DNA of 21,805 nt, taken from Candidatus Falkowiibacteriota bacterium (GTDB taxonomy: Bacteria; Patescibacteriota; Patescibacteriia; UBA11705; JACRDX01). The notes under the pieces are model-generated. The model made no database searches, was not told the DNA's origin, and worked only from the letters and a program-made list of their open reading frames with translations. The stretch is taken from the NCBI GenBank assembly GCA_016212745.1, contig JACRDX010000006.1:1-21805 (forward strand), given 5' to 3'. The translations under genes and the position numbers were made by a program. This document shows, piece by piece, positions 6,762 through 12,082 of this stretch (its first letter is position 1; each line of letters begins with the position of its first letter).

Positions 6762-6806
6762 GCGAAGCAAAAAATCGGACAAGGACGTCCGATTTTTTTG
6801 CTTCGC
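6762..6806. terminator. Long hairpin terminator
   Basis: Arms 6762-6780 and 6787-6806 pair over 19 bp with a single bulged T. The core TCGGAC/GTCCGA is flanked by an A-run and a T-run, then GCGAAGC/GCTTCGC. Six-base loop AAGGAC. The symmetry allows termination in both directions. Confidence 0.75.
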
Positions 6807-6821
6807 GCAAGATGTCTTTTG

Positions 6822-6982
6822 CGCAAATTTGCGTATTTTGTGAATGCGCGATTGACTAATTTATACGGTTGTGGTGGGGTTCAAATAGAATTCCTATCTG
6901 TATGGATAGGTCGCCCCAACGGGGTCTGGCGGTGAGAATCCTGCCGCTATTCAGGATTCACGCTACATTTTGGAGGTGCCGT
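6822..6982 (+). promoter_or_regulatory. Palindrome, weak promoter and three-hairpin leader before the 168-residue gene
   Basis: This gene-free stretch holds a 12-bp perfect palindrome CGCAAATTTGCG (6822-6833), a plausible promoter TTGTGA (6838-6843), 18 bases, TATACG (6862-6867), then three successive hairpins: CCTATC/GATAGG (6893-6898, 6905-6910), CCCC/GGGG (6914-6917, 6921-6924; alternatively CGCC/GGCG 6912-6915, 6928-6931) and AATCCTG/CAGGATT (6937-6943, 6952-6958). GGAGGT follows at 6972-6977. The palindrome could be an operator and the leader a structured regulator; neither matches a riboswitch I know. Confidence 0.5.
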
Positions 6983-7489
6983 ATGGCGCAGGAAGAGTAT
7001 GTGATTGACCAAGGGCCGTCAAAGCTTGACTTGATGCTCGCGCTCTTTGACGCGGACATGGGCGCGCGAACTGTGACATTTCACACGCCGCAATGGGTTT
7101 ACACGCATGCCACTTGCGAGCTCGGCGTTAAGATCGTTTCCGCAAGGAGACGGAATCCTGCTGCTACGATCTGGGAAATCGAAGGGGTCGTGGATACGCC
7201 GAGGAACAACAAGGGAGAAAGTGTTCGGGTTTCCATCTACTATCTTTCGGATACGCGCAAGGGGCGGATGAGATTTGAGGAGCAATTACGGACAGATAGC
7301 ATGTTTGCGCCGCAAGCAGCGAAAAAGGCCGGCGCGCTGATGGCGATCCTCCACAAGATGATCGCGATGTACCAGAACGAGCATGCCGGAAATCTGCACG
7401 AGCCGATTTTCGTCCTGTTCAATAGGGCAAAGGGCGTGTATCTGGCAGAGAGCGATGCGGCGCTGGACAGGGAGATTCAGGGTCTGTGA
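6983..7489 (+). CDS. Unknown 168-residue protein
   Basis: 168 residues, no family recognised. It begins MAQEEYVIDQG and shows no membrane segment, signal peptide or cysteine cluster. An N-terminal half with alternating beta-like stretches (ARTVTFHTPQWVYTH, TIWEIEGVVD, VRVSIYYLSD) is followed by a helical section around residues 105-135. ATG 6983 is chosen because GGAGGT lies five bases upstream; the frame is open to 6869 but that would cover the hairpin leader. It is among the most G+C-rich genes of the window. It is a stand-alone unit with a structured leader and a perfect terminator, like the 87-residue gene beyond the tRNA cluster. Confidence 0.7.
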   Translation: MAQEEYVIDQGPSKLDLMLALFDADMGARTVTFHTPQWVYTHATCELGVKIVSARRRNPAATIWEIEGVVDTPRNNKGESVRVSIYYLSDTRKGRMRFEEQLRTDSMFAPQAAKKAGALMAILHKMIAMYQNEHAGNLHEPIFVLFNRAKGVYLAESDAALDREIQGL

Positions 7490-7506
7490 GAAAAGACGAT
7501 CGTTTT

Positions 7507-7544
7507 GCCGCGGATGGAAACCATCCGCGGCGTTTTGATTTTTT
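7507..7544 (+). terminator. Rho-independent terminator after the 168-residue gene
   Basis: GCCGCGGATGG (7507-7517), loop AAA, CCATCCGCGGC (7521-7531), a perfect 11-bp stem, followed by GTTTTGATTTTTT. Confidence 0.92.
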
Positions 7545-7572
7545 GGCAAGGACTTTTTATTTTCGGAAGTTT

Positions 7573-7581
7573 TGTTATAAT
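7573..7581 (+). promoter_or_regulatory. Extended -10 promoter of the tRNA cluster
   Basis: TGT-TATAAT (7573-7581), perfect -10 with TG extension, no clear -35. Predicted start near 7588, 16 bases before tRNA-Leu. Confidence 0.7.
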
Positions 7582-7603
7582 GGCGCTGTTGTGGAAATAT
7601 TAT

Positions 7604-7687
7604 GCCGCGATGGCGGAATCGGCAGACGCGCACGGTTCAGAGCCGTGTGCCCGCAAGGGTGTGTGGGTTCAACTCCCACTCGCGGCA
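7604..7687 (+). tRNA. tRNA-Leu (anticodon CAG)
   Basis: 84 nt class II tRNA. Acceptor GCCGCGA/TCGCGGC, anticodon stem CACGG/CCGTG, loop TTCAGAG with anticodon CAG, long variable arm, T loop TTCAACT, discriminator A 7687. CCA is not encoded. First gene of the Leu-Arg-Pro cluster. Confidence 0.95.
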
Positions 7688-7694
7688 TTTTTAC

Positions 7695-7766
7695 CCTCTC
7701 GTCGTCCAATGGACAGGACACAGGTTTCCGGAACCTGCGATGAAGGTTCGATTCCTTCCGGGAGGA
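7695..7766 (+). tRNA. tRNA-Arg (anticodon CCG)
   Basis: 72 nt. Acceptor CCTCTCG/CGGGAGG (one T-G pair), anticodon stem CAGGT/ACCTG, loop TTCCGGA with anticodon CCG, T arm GAAGG-TTCGATT-CCTTC, discriminator A 7766. CCA is not encoded. Seven bases after tRNA-Leu. Confidence 0.93.
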
Positions 7767-7770
7767 ATAT

Positions 7771-7848
7771 CGGGCTATAGCGCAGTTTGGTTAGCGCGCA
7801 CCCTTGGGGTGGGTGAGGCCGGCAGTTCGAATCTGCCTAGCCCGACCA
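7771..7848 (+). tRNA. tRNA-Pro (anticodon GGG)
   Basis: Acceptor CGGGCTA/TAGCCCG with the C1-G72 pair typical of bacterial proline tRNAs, anticodon stem CACCC/GGGTG, loop TTGGGGT with anticodon GGG, T arm GGCAG-TTCGAAT-CTGCC, A73, and an encoded CCA (7846-7848), unlike the other tRNAs here. Confidence 0.95.
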
Positions 7849-7854
7849 ATAGAC

Positions 7855-7883
7855 TTGACTTACAATTGTATCTATAATAATAT
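7855..7883 (+). promoter_or_regulatory. Promoter of the 87-residue gene
   Basis: TTGACT (7855-7860), 17-base spacer, TAATAT (7878-7883). A perfect TATAAT (7873-7878) overlaps but would leave only 12 bases to the -35. Either gives a leader of about 70 bases. Confidence 0.55.
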
Positions 7884-7958
7884 GATTCTAGTTTTGGAAT
7901 GTGGCGAGCACGCTTTTTCCATGTTGAAAAATCGATGAACGAAAGGAGGTGGATACGC

Positions 7959-8222
7959 ATGGCACGATACATGATGGCAACGAAGGCGATTCACAAGATG
8001 GGCGATGTCAGTTCTAGAAAACCCGCTCTCTGCATCATTTCTGGAGAGGATGATGAGAACTACATCGGCAACTGGGTGCTGGGATTGGGACTCATCAATG
8101 TGAAGTTTCCGAAGAGCACCACGCGCGAGCTGACTGACGAGGAGAAGGCAGAATGGAATGGAAGACAGATTGAGAATGGCTGCGATGTTGTTATAACAAT
8201 CCGCATAGGTGAAAGCGAATAA
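7959..8222 (+). CDS. Unknown 87-residue protein
   Basis: 87 residues, no family recognised. It starts MARYMMATKAIHKMGD; a mixed centre (ALCIISGEDDENYIGNWVLGLGLINVKF when read in parts, residues 27-54) is followed by an acidic section and a final beta-like VVITIRIGESE. No membrane segment. ATG 7959 is chosen because AAAGGAGG (7942-7949) lies nine bases upstream; an in-frame ATG at 7935 overlaps the stop of a six-codon upstream frame (ATGA) but sits in front of that site. The gene is a stand-alone unit with promoter, strong ribosome-binding site and terminator, resembling the 168-residue and nucleotidyltransferase units in design and in higher G+C. Confidence 0.7.
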   Translation: MARYMMATKAIHKMGDVSSRKPALCIISGEDDENYIGNWVLGLGLINVKFPKSTTRELTDEEKAEWNGRQIENGCDVVITIRIGESE

Positions 8223-8229
8223 GATAGTG

Positions 8230-8261
8230 TCCGGTTCTGAAATTCAGAGCCGGATTTTTTT
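8230..8261 (+). terminator. Rho-independent terminator after the 87-residue gene
   Basis: TCCGGTTCTGA (8230-8240), loop AAT, TCAGAGCCGGA (8244-8254), 11 bp with one T-G pair, then a seven-T run (8255-8261). Confidence 0.9.
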
Positions 8262-8288
8262 GCAGAACAATACAAAATATGATATTTT
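8260..8288 (+). promoter_or_regulatory. Possible promoter of the PD-(D/E)XK nuclease gene
   Basis: TTGCAG (8260-8265), 17-base spacer, TATTTT (8283-8288) preceded by TGA. It overlaps the end of the preceding terminator. The -10 is weak. Confidence 0.4.
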
Positions 8289-8314
8289 AAAGATTGAAAT
8301 AACTTTTAAAATCT

Positions 8315-9067
8315 ATGTCGCAATATTACAATCCGCGCCGAACAAAATATTTGTTCAACCCAAACGATGAGGCGCCGTTCAGATTAAGCCGCAGCAAAAT
8401 TGATTTATTTTTGGAATGCCCAAGATGTTTTTATTTGGATCGTCGCGCTGGAATTAGCCGACCGCCCGGATTTCCGTTTGCATTGAACAGTGCCGTTGAT
8501 TTATTGTTGAAAAAGGAATTTGACATTCATCGTGCCGGCCAGACAAAGCATCCGATTATGGAAGCGTATGGAGTTGATGCAGTTCCGTTTCAACATGAAA
8601 AAATAAATGACTGGCGCGACGCAATGCACAAAGGCGTTGAATATCTGCACGAGCCCACCAACTTTTTTGTCACTGGCGGAGTTGATGATGTTTGGGTAAA
8701 TCCAGCTGGCGAATTAATCGTTGTTGATTACAAAGCCACCAGCAAAGAAGGAGAGGTTTCCTTGGATGCTGATTGGCAGATTGGTTATAAAAGGCAAATG
8801 GAGGTTTATCAATGGTTGCTGCGCAAAAATGGTTTCAGAGTTTCTGATACTGGATATTTTGTTTATGTAAATGGAAAAACAGACCGCGAGGCGTTTGATG
8901 GCCGATTGGAGTTTGATGTCAAATTGATTCCTTATGTTGGCAATGATAGTTGGATAGAAAAAACTTTGATCGCAGGGCGCGAATGTTTGGACGGCGATGA
9001 AATTCCAGCGGCAGGCCCTGATTGTGATTATTGTCAATATGTTGAGGCGGCGAAATCGCAAGAGTAA
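8315..9067 (+). CDS. PD-(D/E)XK nuclease-family protein (Cas4/RecB-like)
   Basis: 250 residues. The nuclease core is visible: GGVDD (D124/D125), then VVDYKAT with D138-x-K140, and the RecB-family motif Q161-x3-Y165 (RQMEVY). Cysteines C35 and C38 (ECPRC) near the N terminus and C224, C237 and C240 (CDYC) near the C terminus suggest an iron-sulphur cluster of the type seen in Cas4 and AddB. Such proteins are DNA exonucleases or endonucleases in repair or processing. No CRISPR array or cas gene is in the window, so a Cas4 role is not supported; a repair role is more likely. ATG 8315 has no Shine-Dalgarno. The DUF192 gene follows after 31 A/T-rich bases. Confidence 0.82.
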   Translation: MSQYYNPRRTKYLFNPNDEAPFRLSRSKIDLFLECPRCFYLDRRAGISRPPGFPFALNSAVDLLLKKEFDIHRAGQTKHPIMEAYGVDAVPFQHEKINDWRDAMHKGVEYLHEPTNFFVTGGVDDVWVNPAGELIVVDYKATSKEGEVSLDADWQIGYKRQMEVYQWLLRKNGFRVSDTGYFVYVNGKTDREAFDGRLEFDVKLIPYVGNDSWIEKTLIAGRECLDGDEIPAAGPDCDYCQYVEAAKSQE

Positions 9068-9098
9068 TTTTGAATTTTAAATTTTGAATCAATTTTTA

Positions 9099-9605
9099 AT
9101 GTTTGAATTTTTAAAAAAGAAGAAAGTTGTTGTTTTGGGCATGCCAGAAAAGCATCCGGTTTTGCGGCGGATGTTTTTATTTTTTCAAGCAGTGGTGATT
9201 ATCGTTGGCTTATGTTTGTTGGTTGTTTTGCCACGGCAGGTTATTTTTGATAATGGTGTCAAGGTAAAAGTTGAACGAGCTGATTCGTTTATTGAGAAAC
9301 AAGAAGGTTTAATGTTTCGCGATAAGTTGGAAGACGGGCATGGAATGTTATTTATATTTAGACACGAGGGCCAGGCAAGTTTTTGGATGAAGAATATGAA
9401 ATTTCCGCTGGATTTAATTTTTATTTCCAAGGATAAGAAAATTGTTGATATAAAACAAAATTTTCAACCTTGCTTGGTTGAAAATTGTCCGGTTTATAAG
9501 TCAGTTGTAGCGGCGCAATATGTTCTGGAAGTTAACGCCGGCTTTGTTGAAAAAAATAAAATATCAATTGGAGATTCTATTTCTTTTTCTTGCTCATGGT
9601 TTTAA
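9099..9605 (+). CDS. Membrane-anchored DUF192 protein
   Basis: 168 residues. A basic N terminus (FLKKKK) and one membrane helix (about residues 25-44) anchor a DUF192 domain (about 52-168) outside the cell membrane. Family hallmarks are GLMFRDKL, GMLFIF and FWMKNMKFPLDLIFI. The function of the family is not established. ATG 9099 is preferred over TTG 9084, which lies in an A/T-rich repeat. The last 29 bases overlap the convergent rpmB gene. No ribosome-binding site is present. Confidence 0.85.
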   Translation: MFEFLKKKKVVVLGMPEKHPVLRRMFLFFQAVVIIVGLCLLVVLPRQVIFDNGVKVKVERADSFIEKQEGLMFRDKLEDGHGMLFIFRHEGQASFWMKNMKFPLDLIFISKDKKIVDIKQNFQPCLVENCPVYKSVVAAQYVLEVNAGFVEKNKISIGDSISFSCSWF

Positions 9606-9753
9606 TGCACTTGGCACAGATTTTTATTTTTTTGCCATCAATGGTTTTTGTCTGTAAGTTCAAAAACTGTCTGCGTTTTGTCGCGACATTTGAGTGACTT
9701 CGATTTTGAGCGGCCAACGGTTTTCTGCCGCATATTGAGCAGGATTTAGACAT
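9577..9753 (-). CDS. rpmB: 50S ribosomal protein L28
   Basis: 58 residues, within the usual range for a short L28. It starts MSKSCSICGRKPLA; the conserved RSHSNVATKRR stretch and LNLQTK identify L28. Two CxxC pairs (C5/C8 and C46/C49) suggest a zinc-binding form. L28 is a component of the large ribosomal subunit near the E site. The gene is convergent with the DUF192 gene and the two stop codons overlap by 29 bases. No Shine-Dalgarno precedes ATG 9753. A strong promoter lies about 130 bases upstream, so the leader is long and A/T-rich. No clear terminator follows inside the DUF192 gene. Confidence 0.9.
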   Translation of the reverse strand: MSKSCSICGRKPLAAQNRSHSNVATKRRQFLNLQTKTIDGKKIKICAKCIKTMSKKKK

Positions 9754-9762
9754 AGGAGTAGA

Positions 9763-9886
9763 AAATTTTGAAATTAGAATTTTGAATTTTTAATGAATTT
9801 TGAAATCTTAATTTTGAAACATTAAAACATTCATACATTAAACATTGATTCAAAATTAAAAATTAGAAATTCAAAATTGTTTTAGG
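9763..9886. repeat. A/T-rich degenerate repeats
   Basis: Many variants of ATTTTGAA and its complement TTCAAAAT occur in both orientations (for example GAATTTTGAA, TTCAAAATTAAAAATTAGAA), so the stretch could fold on itself. It lies in the rpmB leader. Similar runs occur at 9067-9098, 13617-13724, 14630-14662, 19447-19488 and 19526-19569. Confidence 0.7.
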
Positions 9887-9915
9887 ATTATATCATTCAT
9901 GATACAATAAGTCAA
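9887..9915 (-). promoter_or_regulatory. Promoter of rpmB
   Basis: Minus strand TTGACT (complement of 9910-9915), 17-base spacer, perfect TATAAT (complement of 9887-9892) preceded by TGA. One of the best promoters in the window. Confidence 0.85.
9900..9908 (+). promoter_or_regulatory. Extended -10 promoter of the site-2 protease gene
   Basis: TGA-TACAAT (9900-9908) with no convincing -35. It lies inside the spacer of the minus-strand rpmB promoter. Predicted start near 9915, about six bases before ATG 9921. Confidence 0.55.
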
Positions 9916-9920
9916 TAATT

Positions 9921-10562
9921 ATGTTGTTAAATTTGTTGTTTACAAATCCTTTGATTTTTTTAGTTGTTGCCATGGGCATGGTTGTTGCTATTACTATCCA
10001 TGAATTTGCTCACGCGCTCGTGAGCACTTGGCTTGGCGATCAAACCGCGAAAAATGCTGGTCGGCTTACTTTAAACCCCGCGTCGCATTTAAGTTTGGTT
10101 GGTTCATTAATGTTATTGCTTGCTGGTTTTGGTTGGGGCAAACCAGTGCCATACAATCCTTATAATTTGCGGTACCAACGTTGGGGCGCGACAATGGTCG
10201 CGTGCGCTGGTCCGGCATCCAATTTATTGTTGGTTGTTATTGGTGGAATTTGTTTGCGCATTTTTGTTAGCACAGGAGTTTTGGCGGAAACAAATTTGCT
10301 CGTTTATTTTTTGGAATACATTGTTTTTATAAATTTAATGCTGGCTGTTTTTAATTTGATTCCAATACCGCCGCTTGATGGTTCAAAGTTGCTGTTTGGC
10401 ATTTTAGATGCGCCAAAATATGACCACATAAAAATTTGGCTGACTACCCGTGGACCGATTGTATTGATTATTTTTATTATTCTTGACTCATGGCTGAATC
10501 TGAATATTTTCCAGGGCATTTTCATGTTTTTCGTTAATTTGGTATATAAGATTTTATTTTGA
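9921..10562 (+). CDS. Site-2 protease family protein (peptidase M50)
   Basis: 213 residues, integral membrane zinc protease. The metal motif H27-E28-F-A-H31 lies in an N-terminal helix, the second half has the A-G-P-A-S-N turn (96-101), and the third metal ligand D153 is in PIPPLDG. The order and spacing match the short M50B type without a PDZ domain. Such enzymes cut peptides within the membrane, often to release anti-sigma factors or clear signal peptides; the substrate here is unknown. Four to five hydrophobic helices. Predicted leader is about six bases with no ribosome-binding site. The promoter of the next gene overlaps the end of this one. Confidence 0.92.
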   Translation: MLLNLLFTNPLIFLVVAMGMVVAITIHEFAHALVSTWLGDQTAKNAGRLTLNPASHLSLVGSLMLLLAGFGWGKPVPYNPYNLRYQRWGATMVACAGPASNLLLVVIGGICLRIFVSTGVLAETNLLVYFLEYIVFINLMLAVFNLIPIPPLDGSKLLFGILDAPKYDHIKIWLTTRGPIVLIIFIILDSWLNLNIFQGIFMFFVNLVYKILF

Positions 10563-10568
10563 TATACT
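10539..10568 (+). promoter_or_regulatory. Promoter of the Clp-like ATPase gene, overlapping the previous stop codon
   Basis: TTGGTA (10539-10544), 18-base spacer, TATACT (10563-10568) preceded by TGA, which is the stop codon of the protease gene. Predicted start at about 10575 puts ATG 10577 at the very 5' end of the message. Confidence 0.55.
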
Positions 10569-10576
10569 AATAACAT

Positions 10577-11743
10577 ATGGTTAATATACGAGAAATGGGA
10601 TTTTATTTACTTTTGTTGATTATTGGAGTTGCGGTTCTTTGGAAATATAGAAAACAAATTTTTGAAAAAATTGAAGGTACGATTTTTACATCGTCCGTGT
10701 TGAGTTTGTATACAACCGACTTGACGGAGCACGCTAAAAAAGGGAAAATAGATCCAGTAATTGGTCGCGATGCGGAAATAGAAAGATTGACACAAATTTT
10801 AAGTCGGCGCACAAAGAACAATCCGATATTGATTGGCGCTGCGGGTGTTGGGAAAACGGCAATAGTTGAGGGGTTAGCATTAAAGCTTGTTACCGACGAT
10901 GTGCCGCCGTTATTACGTGGAAAAAGAATTTTGTCGCTGAATATTGCCGATATGATAGGCGGCACGAAATATCGTGGCGAGTTTGAAGAAAGGGCTAAGA
11001 AGTTGGTAAATGAAATTATTGCGGAAAGGCGAAATATAATTTTGTTTATTGATGAAATTCACACTTTAGCGCAAGCAAAAGGAACGGAGGGCGCCATTAA
11101 CATTACCGATATTTTAAAGCCGGCATTGTCGCGCGGAGACCTTCACGCAATTGGCGCGACGACAATGGAGGATTATGAAAAGTACATAAAGGGAGACGAT
11201 GCTTTTGCGCGGAGATTTCAGCTTATTGAAATTGCGGAGCCGACTTTAGTACAGACAATCGAGATTTTGAAAGGACTGAAGCGAGAGTATGAAAACTATC
11301 ATAAAGTTCGTTTTGCCGATGAGGCAATAGAGGCCGCAGTCAAGCTTTCTGAAAAATATATAAAAGATAGGCAGTTGCCTGATAAAGCAATTGATTTGTT
11401 GGATGAAACCGGCGCCATGGTTAATCTTCGGTCGGTGACGCTGCCTGACGGAGCGCTGAAATTGATCCGCGCGGCAGCGGATGAGGTGCATCGTCAGATA
11501 AAAACTGCGCCGCAAGCAATAAAAAAACTTTTGATTGAGCTGGAAGTTTTGAAGAAAAAAGAGGACGCAGCCAGCGATGATGAGACGCAAAATAAAATAA
11601 AAGAAAAAATCGTGGCAATTACCGAAGAGATAGAGAATCTGGAAATAAAACATATTACAATAACAAGGGATAAACAATGGCCAATTGTTACGGAGCGAGA
11701 CGTGAAAAAAGTTGCTGCGCATTGGGCAGAGAAAAATTGTTAA
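10577..11743 (+). CDS. Membrane-anchored single-AAA Clp/Hsp100-like ATPase
   Basis: 388 residues. A membrane helix (about 8-22) replaces the usual Clp N-domain. Then follows one AAA+ module of the ClpA/B/C D1 type: DPVIGRD (59-65), Walker A GAAGVGKT (87-94), pore-loop Y132 (GGTKYRGEFEER), Walker B IILFIDE (154-160), sensor 1 in IGATT, arginine-finger FARRF (210-214) and the LPDKAIDLLDE lid. A partial middle helical region follows (about 315-360), and it ends with the VTERDVKKVAAHW stretch that joins D1 to D2 in ClpB/ClpC. D2, including any ClpP-binding loop, is absent. It is likely to be an unfoldase or remodeller at the membrane, possibly feeding the neighbouring protease; that is inference. 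No ribosome-binding site. Confidence 0.88.
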   Translation: MVNIREMGFYLLLLIIGVAVLWKYRKQIFEKIEGTIFTSSVLSLYTTDLTEHAKKGKIDPVIGRDAEIERLTQILSRRTKNNPILIGAAGVGKTAIVEGLALKLVTDDVPPLLRGKRILSLNIADMIGGTKYRGEFEERAKKLVNEIIAERRNIILFIDEIHTLAQAKGTEGAINITDILKPALSRGDLHAIGATTMEDYEKYIKGDDAFARRFQLIEIAEPTLVQTIEILKGLKREYENYHKVRFADEAIEAAVKLSEKYIKDRQLPDKAIDLLDETGAMVNLRSVTLPDGALKLIRAAADEVHRQIKTAPQAIKKLLIELEVLKKKEDAASDDETQNKIKEKIVAITEEIENLEIKHITITRDKQWPIVTERDVKKVAAHWAEKNC

Positions 11744-11758
11744 ATAATTGAATATAAT

Positions 11759-12076
11759 ATGAAAACTATGACAATGGTGAAAACAACAACTAAACAGAAA
11801 GTGGCGATTACCGTTGGCATTGTCGCAATCCTTGCGGCAACAATGGGTTTTTTGACGGCGATCGGCAAAAGCATGGGGTTTGGATTTGGCTATCCTTTTG
11901 TTAGAAATCCTATAGCAAATCAGTCTGGTGATACTGGCAGCGACGAGAAGGCCATGCTTCCGGCATATAACGAGGCAAAAAAAACAATTAGGACCACTCC
12001 GACCAAGACGTCATTGCCAAAAAAGAAGACTTCTGTGCCAATAAAGAAGACTTCTATTAAAACCTCGGTTAAATAG
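11759..12076 (+). CDS. Anchored protein with Thr/Lys/Ser-rich repeat tail
   Basis: 105 residues, no family recognised. One membrane helix (about 16-37) follows a short basic N terminus, so the C-terminal part is probably outside. The tail has imperfect repeats (KTSLPKK, KTSVPIKK, KTSIKTS) from about residue 83 and is strongly basic. It could act as a flexible linker or bind acidic polymers. A TATAAT at 11753-11758 lies so close to ATG 11759 that, if used, transcription would begin near 11767 and translation at ATG 11768 or 11774. The gene sits 15 bases after the Clp-like gene and six bases before the O-antigen-ligase-like gene. Confidence 0.65.
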   Translation: MKTMTMVKTTTKQKVAITVGIVAILAATMGFLTAIGKSMGFGFGYPFVRNPIANQSGDTGSDEKAMLPAYNEAKKTIRTTPTKTSLPKKKTSVPIKKTSIKTSVK

Positions 12077-12082
12077 TGCAGT

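Noticed and set aside
6869..6982. N-terminal extension of the 168-residue protein
   Set aside because: The open frame crosses three hairpins and has no ribosome-binding site, whereas GGAGGT precedes ATG 6983.
7486..7877. Several overlapping plus-strand open frames
   Set aside because: They cover a terminator and three well-formed tRNA genes.
8315..9067. Annotation as Cas4
   Set aside because: No CRISPR repeats or other cas genes are seen anywhere in the window; only the broader nuclease family is supported.
9763..9886. CRISPR-like array or transposon end
   Set aside because: Units are degenerate, A/T-only and of irregular length with no spacers, no transposase and no target duplication.
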